Part shown: positions 10,209 to 18,873 of the stretch, piece by piece | Position numbering within the stretch: the stretch's first letter is position 1 | Layout of the letters: each line of letters opens with the position of its first letter | Source of the DNA: Erysipelotrichaceae bacterium | GTDB lineage: Bacteria; Bacillota_I; Bacilli_A; Erysipelotrichales; Erysipelotrichaceae | DNA: 64,000 bases | Direction of reading: 5' to 3' | Assembly (NCBI GenBank): GCA_030523555.1 | Contig: JAUNIH010000003.1 | Location: forward strand, 1 to 64,000 | Translations under genes and position numbers: made by a program | The notes under the pieces: generated by a model | What the model saw: the letters and a program-made list of their open reading frames with translations, nothing else | Databases searched by the model: none | What the model was told of the DNA's origin: nothing

Positions 10209-12394
10209 ATCTGAACTTATTTTTTGGTGGTTATGATACGCAGGCCTATAAGTACATGGGCATCCATAAACATGGCTCAGGAATCGAAGCTTACGTGTGG
10301 GCTCCACACGCAGAAGGTGTTGACCTGTTTATGTCCAGAGAAAATTTCCAGGTTTTCTATCCTTTAGAAAAGGTTGATGATCGCGGAATATGGCATCTGA
10401 TAATCGACGACTGTGAATGTATCTACTCATACCGTTATCGTATGCACTATAAGGGTGGAGTATTTGAAAAGGCTGACCCATACGCTTTCTTCTCTGAAAG
10501 ATTACCTGGCAATGCCTCTGTCATGTATGATCTTGGTTACTACAGATTTACTGATGATGTATACATGTCTAGAAGAAACGCTTCCTTAAGCAATCCGATG
10601 AACATCTATGAACTTCATATCAACGGTTTTAAACATGAAGGAAGATGGACAAGCTATCGTGAATTAAAGGAAGAACTCATTCCATATGTATTAAAGATGG
10701 GCTATACCCATATTGAACTGATGCCGGTTATGGAACATCCGTTTGATGGTTCATGGGGCTATCAGGCAACCGGTTTCTTCTCCGCTACTTCCAGATATGG
10801 AACACCATATGAACTGATGGATTTCATCAATGAATGTCACCTGAATGATATCGGAGTTATTCTTGATGTGGCATATGTTCACTTTGCGACTGATTCATTC
10901 GGTCTTATGAAGTTTGATGGTGGACCATGTTATGAATATAACGATGAAAAGACAGCCAAATCTCCATGGGGTTCCTACTACTTTGATATGTCAAAGGGTC
11001 CGGTTCTTTCCTATCTGATGTCTTCGGCTAATCTCTTCCTGACTGAATATCATATTGACGGCTTAAGACTTGATGCCGTATCCAATATTATCTTCTATGA
11101 AGGAAACAAGAATATCGGTGAAAACCAGAACGGTTTATCATTCGTTAAACGTTTCAACTACTCCATCAAGAAGGAACATCCTGATGTAGTACTGATTGCG
11201 GAAGATTCTACCGATTATCCGAATGTAACTATTCCTACTGAATACAACGGTTTGGGATTTGACTACAAGTGGGACTTAGGCTGGATGAATGATACCCTTA
11301 AGTACTACAAGATGGACCCTGAATACCGTCAGTATCATCACAATATGCTGACATTCTCAATGGCATATTTCTATTCCGAGAAGTTTATCCTTCCTTTCTC
11401 ACATGATGAAGTAGTTCATTCAAAGGCTACAATCATCGATAAGATGTGGGGTTTACAGGGTGACAAGTTCAGACAGGTAAGAAACCTGTATCTGTATATG
11501 TTCACTCATCCTGGAAAGAAACTTAACTTCCTGGGTAATGACTTTGCGATGTTCAGAGAATTTGATGAAACTAGAGGCCTCGACTGGGATCTTCTGAATT
11601 ATCCGGCACATGATGCCTTCAACCGTTATTTCCGTGATCTCTGTCATATCTATAAAGACAACAAAGCTTTCTATTACTATGACTATGATCCAAACTATTT
11701 CAAATGGATTGATGCGGACAACTATAAACAGTCTATCTACTCATACATGAGATATGACGATGACAATGTATTTATCGTAGTTCTCAATATGAAACCTATT
11801 TCATATACCAAATACCGTATCGGTGTTCCATTCAAGGGTACTTATGTAGAAGTCATCAACTCTGAAAAAGATATCTACGACGGCTGCAATATGTGCAACT
11901 TTACACCAATCACTTCCAAGAGAGTTAAAGCTCATAATATGAACAACTCTATTGAAATCGACCTGGCACCTTATGCCGGTGTAATGTTTATGGCACCTAG
12001 ACCTAAAAAGGAGCCTGCAAAGCCAAAAAAGGCTGCTAAAACTGTAAAGGCAGCTGAAAAGACAAAACCAGTCAAAGCAGTAAAAGCCGAAAAAGCTACC
12101 AAAACAGTAAAGACAACAAAGACTGTTAAAGCTGAAAAACCTGCAAAAGTTGTTAAGGCAACAAAAACAGTAAAGGCTGAAACAGCTAAACCAGCAAAGA
12201 CGGTAAAGAAAACTGCTGCTGCTAAACCTGTAAAGGAAGCTAAAAAAGCTCCTGCAAAGAAAACAAGCGCTCCAAAAACGGTTAAAGCTGAAAAGGCAAA
12301 ACCAGCCAAGACCGTAAAAAAGGCAAGTTCTGCAAAGTCAGTCAAGACAACCAAGACTGCCAAATCAAAGAAGGCTGCGAAGAGCTCCAAATAA
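10205..12394 (+). CDS. glgB: Glycogen branching enzyme GlgB with a Lys/Ala-rich C-terminal tail
   Basis: GH13 enzyme that makes alpha-1,6 branches in glycogen. A CBM48-like N-terminal domain (about 20-110) precedes the barrel. The catalytic residues are D290 (GLRLDAV), E333 (IAEDS) and D401 (FSHDEVVH). The normal C-terminal sheet domain ends near residue 597. After it come about 130 residues made almost only of Lys, Ala, Thr, Val, Pro, Glu and Ser, in loose repeats such as KTVKAEKPAK. This tail is not part of the branching-enzyme family and resembles histone-H1-like basic tails. The gene closes the cluster and is followed by a strong terminator. Confidence 0.94.
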   Translation: MNLNLFFGGYDTQAYKYMGIHKHGSGIEAYVWAPHAEGVDLFMSRENFQVFYPLEKVDDRGIWHLIIDDCECIYSYRYRMHYKGGVFEKADPYAFFSERLPGNASVMYDLGYYRFTDDVYMSRRNASLSNPMNIYELHINGFKHEGRWTSYRELKEELIPYVLKMGYTHIELMPVMEHPFDGSWGYQATGFFSATSRYGTPYELMDFINECHLNDIGVILDVAYVHFATDSFGLMKFDGGPCYEYNDEKTAKSPWGSYYFDMSKGPVLSYLMSSANLFLTEYHIDGLRLDAVSNIIFYEGNKNIGENQNGLSFVKRFNYSIKKEHPDVVLIAEDSTDYPNVTIPTEYNGLGFDYKWDLGWMNDTLKYYKMDPEYRQYHHNMLTFSMAYFYSEKFILPFSHDEVVHSKATIIDKMWGLQGDKFRQVRNLYLYMFTHPGKKLNFLGNDFAMFREFDETRGLDWDLLNYPAHDAFNRYFRDLCHIYKDNKAFYYYDYDPNYFKWIDADNYKQSIYSYMRYDDDNVFIVVLNMKPISYTKYRIGVPFKGTYVEVINSEKDIYDGCNMCNFTPITSKRVKAHNMNNSIEIDLAPYAGVMFMAPRPKKEPAKPKKAAKTVKAAEKTKPVKAVKAEKATKTVKTTKTVKAEKPAKVVKATKTVKAETAKPAKTVKKTAAAKPVKEAKKAPAKKTSAPKTVKAEKAKPAKTVKKASSAKSVKTTKTAKSKKAAKSSK
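11998..12391 (+). repeat. Repeats encoding the basic GlgB tail
   Basis: The final 130 codons of glgB are a low-complexity stretch of short, imperfect repeats with units like KTVKAEK and KPAKTVKK. The pattern suggests growth by slippage or unequal crossover. A long antisense reading frame across it is only a by-product of the composition. The reading frame stays open and keeps alternating AAA/AAG and GCx codons, so the tail is probably translated. Confidence 0.8.
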
Positions 12395-12419
12395 CTGAAA
12401 TCAGCATATATACAGACAC

Positions 12420-12444
12420 AAAACGGACCTGTGGGGTCCGTTTT
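12420..12444. terminator. Bidirectional terminator between glgB and the GH94 genes
   Basis: The stem AAAACGGACC / GGTCCGTTTT with a TGTGG loop has a T run on the plus strand and, by symmetry, on the minus strand. It would end glgB on one side and the convergent GH94 operon on the other. It overlaps the last codon of the minus-strand gene. Confidence 0.88.
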
Positions 12445-14815
12445 ATATAGAAAGTATTATATCATTGTCTTTCTTTAGTATGTTTTCAGGAATGTAATTA
12501 TCAGGCATCTTTTTACCGTTTACAGTCATACCTTTGATATTGTCTTTTCTGATTATGATGTGCAGCTGATGACCGCGGTATTTTTTATCTATTGTCAGAT
12601 AATCCCATTCATCGGGTATGGCAGGCTGAAGTTTTATGCCATATAAATCCGGTCTTATTCCCAGAATTCCTTCAACACAGCCAACCATAACAGTTGAAGC
12701 TGTACCGGTCAGCCAGTGTGTATGGGATCTTCCGAAATTATATGAATCATCACTTTCAGTAAACTGACCATAGCAGTATGGTTCAAGTACTCTTAAATCC
12801 GCTATATCATTCTGAAAGGCCGGACATGATTCTCTGTAGTATTCATAGGCACGATTGCCGTTACCCATGAGACTTTCGGCTAGTATCAGCCATCCCTGTG
12901 TCTGCAAGAAGATTCCAGAATTTTCTTTAGCGCCCTGATTGAAAGTAAGAGCCAGAGCTCCCGGGAACGAGTGGGCGTAGTAAGGCGGATCCATCAGTTT
13001 TGCACCAAATTCCGTATTAAGACGTCTATGAACCATATTAAGTGAAGATTTTGCCTGTTTATCGTTGGCATATCCACTGATGACAGCCCAGGATTGCGGG
13101 TTGAGCCAGATATTGGCTTCCTTGTCTTTTGGATTGCCGATCATTTGGCCGTCTTCCTTATAGCCTCTTATGAATCTTCCATCCATATAGCACTTATCCA
13201 GTGCTTCGCTTAATTTTGTGATATCTTTTTTTATTTTGCTGATGTATTCTGTATCATTCCTGTACTGGGCAAAAATACCGATGATCTTCAGCGCATAATA
13301 ATACTGAAACGCCAGGAATGTTGATTCTCCGTATTTTCCGAGTCTCAGACAGTCATTCCAGTCAGCATGAAGGCCTACAGGAAGATTGTGTTTACCGATA
13401 TTGTTTCGGGTAAACTCAATCGCTTTCTTCAGGTGTTCATAGACACTTGCCTCACCTTTATTGGCGTAGAGTATTTTTTCATCAAGATATTCTATATCAC
13501 CGGTTTCAACGATGTATTTATAGATGGTAGGAAACAGCCACATGGCATCATCGGCACGATATGAAGGGTGTCCTGTTTCTCTTACATAGGAATCATCATC
13601 CGGAGTATCTTCATGTCCTGCATTATGCGTGAATTTTACCAGTGGTAAACCGGCGCCATTATCAACCTGAGCGCTCAGCATAAAACTGATTTTTTCTTTA
13701 GCCATCATAGGATCAAGATGAATAATGCCCTGTATGTCCTGAACAGTATCTCTGTATCCATATCCGTTTCTTAGACCACAATATATAAATGATGCAGCTC
13801 TTGACCAGATAAAGGTTATGAAACAGTTGTATGAATGCCAGGTATTTATCATTGAGTTGAACTCTTCTGATGGTGTATTCACCTGAAAAGATGATAATTT
13901 CTGATGCCAGTAATCTTTAAGCTGCTGTATTTCTCTATCAATCCTGCCGATATTACTGTATAAATCAATTATTTTTTTCGCCTGGGCATCTTTTTTCATG
14001 CCGGCTATAAAAGCTATTTTTCTGGATTCTCCTGGTTTCAATCTGATTTTTGAGGCCAGTGCACCGCAGGAATTCATGCAGTAATTGATATCATTGCAGA
14101 GTTTTCCCGAAACTACGCCAATCGGTTTATCATAATGATTATATCTTCCCAGGAATTTTTCTTTATCTCCGCAATAGGAATCAACTTCAGCATTGATTAT
14201 GCCAAAGAATCTCTCGGAAACGTCATCAGGTCTTCCTTTTATTAGATTTCCATCACAGGTCTGTCTGATTCTGTTTCCTTTAAAGTATGTCCTTGAAGTA
14301 AACAGAGAATACTGAAGATTGGTCTGATCCTGTTCGTAGTTACAGTTATTGGTGAATTCACAATAACCGGTAATGGTCAGATTTCTTGTTTTCCTCGATC
14401 TGTTTATGATAGTCAGATACCATATTTCATATTCTTTTTTTAGGGGAACATAGTAGGTGGTCAATGCTTCAAGACCTGAGTATCTTGTTTTGAATGTGGT
14501 ATAGGCTGTACCATGGCGGCACTCGTTCTTATACTTCTTGAGATCTTTATGTACCGGTCCCCAGGTATTTGAAAAATAATCACCCGTATCATCATCTCTT
14601 ATATAGATATATCTTCCAGGTTCATCAAAACTATTGAAGACATAGCGGAGAATTCTTCCATTGGCCCCGGATCTGGCAAATGAATAGCCACCGGCATTAT
14701 TGGAGATGATTGCACCGTAATCAGGATCGCCCAGATAGTTTGCCCAGGGGGCAGGGGTAGCAGGATTGGTGATTACATATTCTTTATTCTGATTATCAAA
14801 ATAACCGTAATTCAT
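12443..14815 (-). CDS. GH94 beta-glycoside phosphorylase, acceptor unresolved
   Basis: Cytosolic phosphorylase of the former GT36 group. It would cleave a beta-linked disaccharide with phosphate to give an alpha-sugar 1-phosphate. The N-terminal beta-sandwich opens with YGYFDNQNKEYVIT and the family segment NNAGGYSF. An (alpha/alpha)6 barrel carries HADWNDCLRLG, with the DWND acid region at about 485-488. At 790 residues the length is right. It lies 3 bases downstream of a paralogue in the same operon but lacks the extra loop after DWNDCL that the paralogue has. A different substrate, such as laminaribiose or a longer cellodextrin, is therefore plausible but not proven. No obvious ribosome site, so it is likely translationally coupled. 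Confidence 0.88.
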   Translation of the reverse strand: MNYGYFDNQNKEYVITNPATPAPWANYLGDPDYGAIISNNAGGYSFARSGANGRILRYVFNSFDEPGRYIYIRDDDTGDYFSNTWGPVHKDLKKYKNECRHGTAYTTFKTRYSGLEALTTYYVPLKKEYEIWYLTIINRSRKTRNLTITGYCEFTNNCNYEQDQTNLQYSLFTSRTYFKGNRIRQTCDGNLIKGRPDDVSERFFGIINAEVDSYCGDKEKFLGRYNHYDKPIGVVSGKLCNDINYCMNSCGALASKIRLKPGESRKIAFIAGMKKDAQAKKIIDLYSNIGRIDREIQQLKDYWHQKLSSFQVNTPSEEFNSMINTWHSYNCFITFIWSRAASFIYCGLRNGYGYRDTVQDIQGIIHLDPMMAKEKISFMLSAQVDNGAGLPLVKFTHNAGHEDTPDDDSYVRETGHPSYRADDAMWLFPTIYKYIVETGDIEYLDEKILYANKGEASVYEHLKKAIEFTRNNIGKHNLPVGLHADWNDCLRLGKYGESTFLAFQYYYALKIIGIFAQYRNDTEYISKIKKDITKLSEALDKCYMDGRFIRGYKEDGQMIGNPKDKEANIWLNPQSWAVISGYANDKQAKSSLNMVHRRLNTEFGAKLMDPPYYAHSFPGALALTFNQGAKENSGIFLQTQGWLILAESLMGNGNRAYEYYRESCPAFQNDIADLRVLEPYCYGQFTESDDSYNFGRSHTHWLTGTASTVMVGCVEGILGIRPDLYGIKLQPAIPDEWDYLTIDKKYRGHQLHIIIRKDNIKGMTVNGKKMPDNYIPENILKKDNDIILSI

Positions 14816-14818
14816 ACA

Positions 14819-17254
14819 CTAGCCCATAACAACTTTTACATTGACATCACTGTCGGCTTTCTGCTGAGGGATAATTCCGGTTTTTATCTTTTTTCCGTCT
14901 ACATATATTTCTTTAACACCTTTTTGTACTCCATCAGGATTTAAAACGGTGATATGATATCTTGTACCTCTGAAAAATCTGTTGACAGTATATTCCTTAA
15001 TGTCAGCAGGTATGCATGGATCAATACACAGACCGTCATAATCAGGTTTGATTCCCAAAATTCCCTGTGACATGACAGTAAATGTCCAGGCAGCTGTGCC
15101 GGTAAGCCATGAATTCTTACCTTCACCAGGCATTATGGCGTCTTTGCCGGCTACCATCTGACAGTAGACATAAGGTTCGGTCTTATGAATTTCACCGATA
15201 TCTTCAAGATATGCAGGATTGGTTTTCTTATAAAGTTCAAAAGCTCGATCACCATGCCCCAAAACAGTTTCAGCAAAAATAATCCATGGGTTGTTATGAC
15301 AGAAAATACCTGCGTTCTCTTTATATCCAGGAGGATATGAAGAAATTTCTCCCAGATTAAGACGGTATCTTGTATATGCAGGGTTAAGCAGGACAATTCC
15401 GTATTTGCATTCAAGTCTTTCTTTGACAGCGTCCATGGCTTTCTGGGCATGACCTGTTTCCACGCCGACACCGGCCATAACGCACATACCCTGTGGTTCA
15501 ATATAGATCTGTCCTTCATCGCAGATACTTGAACCTATCTTTTCCCCAAAGGCATCATAGGCTCTAAGGAACCATTCACCATCCCAGCCATCTTTAAGAA
15601 TCGCTTTTTCCATTTCTTCAACAGCTTTCTGACATTCATCTGCTTCTTTTCTGAGTTTCTGGTGTCTGCAGATTTCAACATAGGCTTTACCGTATTTTAC
15701 GAACATGCCGGCAATGAATACCGATTCGGCAACCGGTCCTTCGGATGGTCCGGTAATCTGGAAAGATTCGCCCGGATGAGCTGAGAAACAGTTCAGATTC
15801 AGGCAGTCGTTCCAGTCAGCTCTGCCGATAAGCGGAAGTTTATGAGGTCCCAGATTATTTAGAGTGTAATTAAAACTTCTTCTTAAGTGTTCCATCAAAG
15901 GTTTTGCCAGTTTGGAATCATTGTCAAAATCTACTTTTTCTTTAAGAATTGACCAGTCTCCGGTTTCACGGATATAGGCATCAACTGCCGCAATAAGCCA
16001 TAACGGATCATCATTGAAGCCTCCACCAATATCGGAGTTTCCTTTCTTGGTCAGCGGCTGATACTGATGATAGGCACCGCCATCAGCTTTTTGTGTAGCT
16101 GCGATATCCAGAATTCTTTCTCTGGCTTTTGAAGGAATCATATGTACAAAGCCCAGAAGATCTTGGCAGGAATCACGGAAACCCATACCTCTGCCGATAC
16201 CGGATTCAAAGTATGATGCAGAACGTGACATATTGAAGGTAACCATACACTGATAGGCATTCCAGATATTTATCATTCTGTTGATATTGGTTTCCTGGGT
16301 ATTTACTTCAAAGTTCTGAAGCAGAGTATCCCAGAAACTGTTTAATGTTTTAAGACCCTTATCAAACTGTTTATCTGTTTTATATCTGTTTATCAGTGCA
16401 TCTGCGGGTTCTTTGTTGATGATGCCCGGTTTGACAAATTTCTTGTCTTCAGGCACTTCAACATAGGCAAGTCCAAAAATAACCGAATAGCTTTCTCCCG
16501 GTTTCAGACTGATATGGAAGTGGTGCGCACCGACAGGCTGCCATCCATGGGCGATGGAATTGGAACATTTACCGTTCCTGACAGCCTCCGGCATGCAAGG
16601 AGAACCGTATATACCCATAAAATCATTTCGTGATGTATCAAATGAATCGACTTTTTTATTGGCATAGAATACAGCGTAATGGTTTCTTCTTTCTCTGTAT
16701 TCTGTTTTATGGAAAATTCTGGATCCGACAACTTCAACTTCTCCGGTTGAATAATTACGCTGGAAGTTTGTAGTGTCATCATTGGCATCCCATAAACAGA
16801 ATTCTACAAATGAAAACAGATCTATATCTTTATCTTTAGAAGATTCATTGTTTAAAGTAATACGGTTAAGAAGAATATTGTCATATTTTGGAACATACAT
16901 TTCCTGTCTGGCAGTAAGTCTGTTTTTGGTACCGGTAATAATGGTATATCCCATACCGTGACGGCATTCGTATCTGTCCAGTTTTGTTTTGCATGGCTGC
17001 CATCCTGGATTCCAGACATTTTTACCATCTTTGATATATATATGGAAGCCATCCTGATCCAAAGGGAGATTGTTGTATCTGTATCTGGTGATTCTTCTTA
17101 ATTTGGCATCTTTGTAGAAGGCGTATCCGCCGGCGGTATTCGACATTAAAGTGAAGAATTCATCGCTTCCAAGGTAATTGATCCATGGAAGGGGAGTCTC
17201 ATATTTAGTTATTACATATTCTTTTTTCTGATCGTCAAAATAACCGTATTTCAT
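14819..17254 (-). CDS. GH94 cellobiose phosphorylase
   Basis: Converts cellobiose and phosphate to glucose 1-phosphate and glucose. The 811-residue length is typical of cellobiose phosphorylase. [12 protein letters not shown] near residue 40 is in the beta-sandwich domain. [14 protein letters not shown] with the DWND acid at about 480-483, followed by a PGESF loop and AESVFIAG, matches the cellobiose phosphorylase form of GH94. GGAGG at 17263-17267 (minus strand) is a good ribosome site. It is the first gene of a two-gene minus-strand operon diverging from the ABC transporter. The shared 180-base control region holds a cre-like site and operator-like repeats. Cellobiose is the likely substrate. 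Confidence 0.9.
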   Translation of the reverse strand: MKYGYFDDQKKEYVITKYETPLPWINYLGSDEFFTLMSNTAGGYAFYKDAKLRRITRYRYNNLPLDQDGFHIYIKDGKNVWNPGWQPCKTKLDRYECRHGMGYTIITGTKNRLTARQEMYVPKYDNILLNRITLNNESSKDKDIDLFSFVEFCLWDANDDTTNFQRNYSTGEVEVVGSRIFHKTEYRERRNHYAVFYANKKVDSFDTSRNDFMGIYGSPCMPEAVRNGKCSNSIAHGWQPVGAHHFHISLKPGESYSVIFGLAYVEVPEDKKFVKPGIINKEPADALINRYKTDKQFDKGLKTLNSFWDTLLQNFEVNTQETNINRMINIWNAYQCMVTFNMSRSASYFESGIGRGMGFRDSCQDLLGFVHMIPSKARERILDIAATQKADGGAYHQYQPLTKKGNSDIGGGFNDDPLWLIAAVDAYIRETGDWSILKEKVDFDNDSKLAKPLMEHLRRSFNYTLNNLGPHKLPLIGRADWNDCLNLNCFSAHPGESFQITGPSEGPVAESVFIAGMFVKYGKAYVEICRHQKLRKEADECQKAVEEMEKAILKDGWDGEWFLRAYDAFGEKIGSSICDEGQIYIEPQGMCVMAGVGVETGHAQKAMDAVKERLECKYGIVLLNPAYTRYRLNLGEISSYPPGYKENAGIFCHNNPWIIFAETVLGHGDRAFELYKKTNPAYLEDIGEIHKTEPYVYCQMVAGKDAIMPGEGKNSWLTGTAAWTFTVMSQGILGIKPDYDGLCIDPCIPADIKEYTVNRFFRGTRYHITVLNPDGVQKGVKEIYVDGKKIKTGIIPQQKADSDVNVKVVMG

Positions 17255-17273
17255 TAATTAATCCTCCGTACAT

Positions 17274-17286
17274 AAACGTTTAAGTT
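17274..17286. promoter_or_regulatory. Operator-like repeat, copy 1
   Basis: The 13-base sequence AAACGTTTAAGTT with an 8-base palindromic core AAACGTTT. An identical copy lies 99 bases away at 17373-17385. This copy falls just downstream of the expected start of the GH94 transcript. LacI-family repressors commonly bind CG-centred palindromes of this type, and a LacI-type gene ends the transporter locus. Confidence 0.55.
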
Positions 17287-17287
17287 A

Positions 17288-17316
17288 AGTATAAATTATT
17301 TTAAGGCTTAAAACAA
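17288..17316 (-). promoter_or_regulatory. Promoter of the GH94 operon
   Basis: Read on the minus strand, TTGTTT (17316-17311) and TATACT (17293-17288) are separated by 17 bases. This is a good sigma-A type promoter for the two GH94 genes. Its start site would fall beside operator-like repeat copy 1. Confidence 0.6.
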
Positions 17317-17336
17317 GCGTTTTGAAAACGCTTGCA
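17314..17336. promoter_or_regulatory. cre-like site inside a 21-bp palindrome
   Basis: CAAGCGTTTT-G-AAAACGCTTG (17314-17334) is a perfect palindrome around one central base. TGAAAACGCTTGCA (17323-17336) fits the CcpA catabolite-responsive element consensus TGWAARCGYTWNCW at every position. It covers the -35 box of the transporter promoter and lies next to the -35 of the GH94 promoter. CcpA binding here would repress both directions in the presence of preferred sugars. Confidence 0.65.
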
Positions 17337-17361
17337 ATTTTTTGTGAAGAGTATATATAAT
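17332..17361 (+). promoter_or_regulatory. Promoter of the sugar ABC transporter operon
   Basis: TTGCAA (17332-17337) and TATAAT (17356-17361) are 18 bases apart. The -35 box lies within the cre-like site, and operator-like repeat copy 2 lies at the expected start of transcription. Confidence 0.65.
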
Positions 17362-17372
17362 GAAATTACCAA

Positions 17373-17385
17373 AAACGTTTAAGTT
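17373..17385. promoter_or_regulatory. Operator-like repeat, copy 2
   Basis: Second identical copy of AAACGTTTAAGTT, 12 bases downstream of the transporter -10 box. A repressor bound here would block initiation. Spacing of 99 bases to copy 1 would allow looping between the two sites. Confidence 0.55.
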
Positions 17386-17434
17386 TTTCGAAACAGTGCT
17401 TTAGGCACCTATTACTTAAAGGGAAGGAGAAAAA

Positions 17435-18757
17435 ATAAAGAAAAAACTTTTAAGTATCTTATTAGCTGTATTCATGGTTTTCGCTCTTGTTGGATGTTCG
17501 TCATCTGGTGACGCTACTCCAGCAGCAGACGATCAGACCGCTGAAGAAGGCACTGTGTTCAACATTTATGCCTGGAATGAAGAATTCAAAGGTTTCTTTG
17601 AAAAGTACTATACAGTTCCAGATGGTATAACTGTTAACTGGGTAATCGTTCCAAACGCTGATGGTCAGTACCAGGCAGCTCTTGATGAAGCTTTAATGAA
17701 TCAGGAAAATGCAGCCGCTGATGATAAGGTTGACCTGTTCCTGGCTGAAGCTGATTACATTCTGAAGTATACAAACTCTGATTACACTCAGGATGTTACC
17801 AAGATTGGTGTAACTGATTTCTCTAACGCTTATTCATACACCGTTGAAGCAGCATCTTCTGATGCAGGCGTTGTCAAGGGTGTTTCATTCCAGTGCTGTC
17901 CATCAGGTATGGTATACAGACGTTCAGTTGCGGCTGAAGTATTAGGTACTGATGATCCTGCAGCTGTACAGGAAATGGTTTCTGACTGGGATAAATTTGA
18001 CGCTGTAGCTGAACAGATGAAAGCTGCCGGCTACTATATGACTCCTTCATTTGCTGAAACTTACAGACCATTCTCCAACAACGCTTCATCTGCATGGGTA
18101 GTTGACGGCAAGTTAAATGTTGACTCTCAGATCAAGGCTTGGCTGGCTCAGTCTGAAAAATATGCTCAGAATGGCGAAACTATCACTGCTGGTGTATGGG
18201 ATGCTGAAAAGAATGAAGCTTCCATGTATGCTGATGCACAGTCATTCTGCTTATTCGGACCTGCATGGTACTTCAACTTCTGTATGGGTCCAGCGTGGGA
18301 AAGTTCTTTAGGTGACTGGGCTCTTATCGAAGGTCCGGCTGCTCACTTCTGGGGTGGTACATGGTTACTTGCTCCTGCTGGAACTGACAATCCTACAATG
18401 GTTGCTGATATCATGAACACATTCATCAATGACGCTACAGTTTGTGAAAACCTGGTTGTAAATGAAGCTCAGTTCTCTAATAATAAGGCTGTAAATGAAA
18501 AGGTTGCTGCAACTGATCTTGGCAACAACGATCTGCTTGGCGGTCAGAACGCTACTGCTGTATTCTGCGGTATGACTGACAACATCAAGTTCCAGAACCA
18601 GACTATCTATGATCAGCTGCTGAATGAAGGCTTACAGGCTCAGTGGCAGCAGTATCTGAAGGGTACTGTTACCAGAGAAGAAGCTTTAAACAACTTCATT
18701 AAATACGTTAACGAAACTTATCCAGCTATCGATACAAGTTCTGTAGTATTTGACTAA
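17435..18757 (+). CDS. Sugar ABC transporter substrate-binding lipoprotein (apparent ATA start)
   Basis: Extracellular solute-binding protein of the carbohydrate ABC family, anchored to the membrane by a lipidated Cys. Reading from the ATA at 17435 gives KKKLLSILLAVFMVFALVGC, a textbook lipoprotein signal with Cys21, and 440 residues in total. A strong GGAAGGAG site ends 5 bases before the ATA. No ATG, GTG or TTG exists in frame between the stop at 17417 and the ATG at 17474. That ATG would leave only MVFALVGC and lose the positive n-region. The ATA is therefore either a rare start codon or a mutated or misread ATG. Its ligand is probably a beta-glucoside such as cellobiose, judged from the GH94 genes. 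Confidence 0.85.
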   Translation: MKKKLLSILLAVFMVFALVGCSSSGDATPAADDQTAEEGTVFNIYAWNEEFKGFFEKYYTVPDGITVNWVIVPNADGQYQAALDEALMNQENAAADDKVDLFLAEADYILKYTNSDYTQDVTKIGVTDFSNAYSYTVEAASSDAGVVKGVSFQCCPSGMVYRRSVAAEVLGTDDPAAVQEMVSDWDKFDAVAEQMKAAGYYMTPSFAETYRPFSNNASSAWVVDGKLNVDSQIKAWLAQSEKYAQNGETITAGVWDAEKNEASMYADAQSFCLFGPAWYFNFCMGPAWESSLGDWALIEGPAAHFWGGTWLLAPAGTDNPTMVADIMNTFINDATVCENLVVNEAQFSNNKAVNEKVAATDLGNNDLLGGQNATAVFCGMTDNIKFQNQTIYDQLLNEGLQAQWQQYLKGTVTREEALNNFIKYVNETYPAIDTSSVVFD

Positions 18758-18779
18758 AAGCTTAAGGTTTGGCTTAGAT

Positions 18780-18812
18780 GCTAAGGCAGACTGGTTCTGC
18801 CTTAGCTTTTTT
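18780..18812 (+). terminator. Intra-operon terminator after the binding-protein gene
   Basis: An 11-bp perfect stem GCTAAGGCAGA / TCTGCCTTAGC with a CTGGT loop and six Ts lies between the binding-protein gene and the two permease genes. I see no separate promoter downstream, so partial readthrough would give more binding protein than permease. Confidence 0.85.
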
Positions 18813-18873
18813 AATTGATGTATATTCTGCGCATCAATTAAGAGATAATTAATAAAACGGAGGGAAAACAATA

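Noticed and set aside
11971-12390. A 139-codon frame antisense to the glgB tail
   Set aside because: It mirrors the Lys/Ala repeat composition (giving Phe, Val and Ala), has no ribosome site, and ends within the glgB terminator side.
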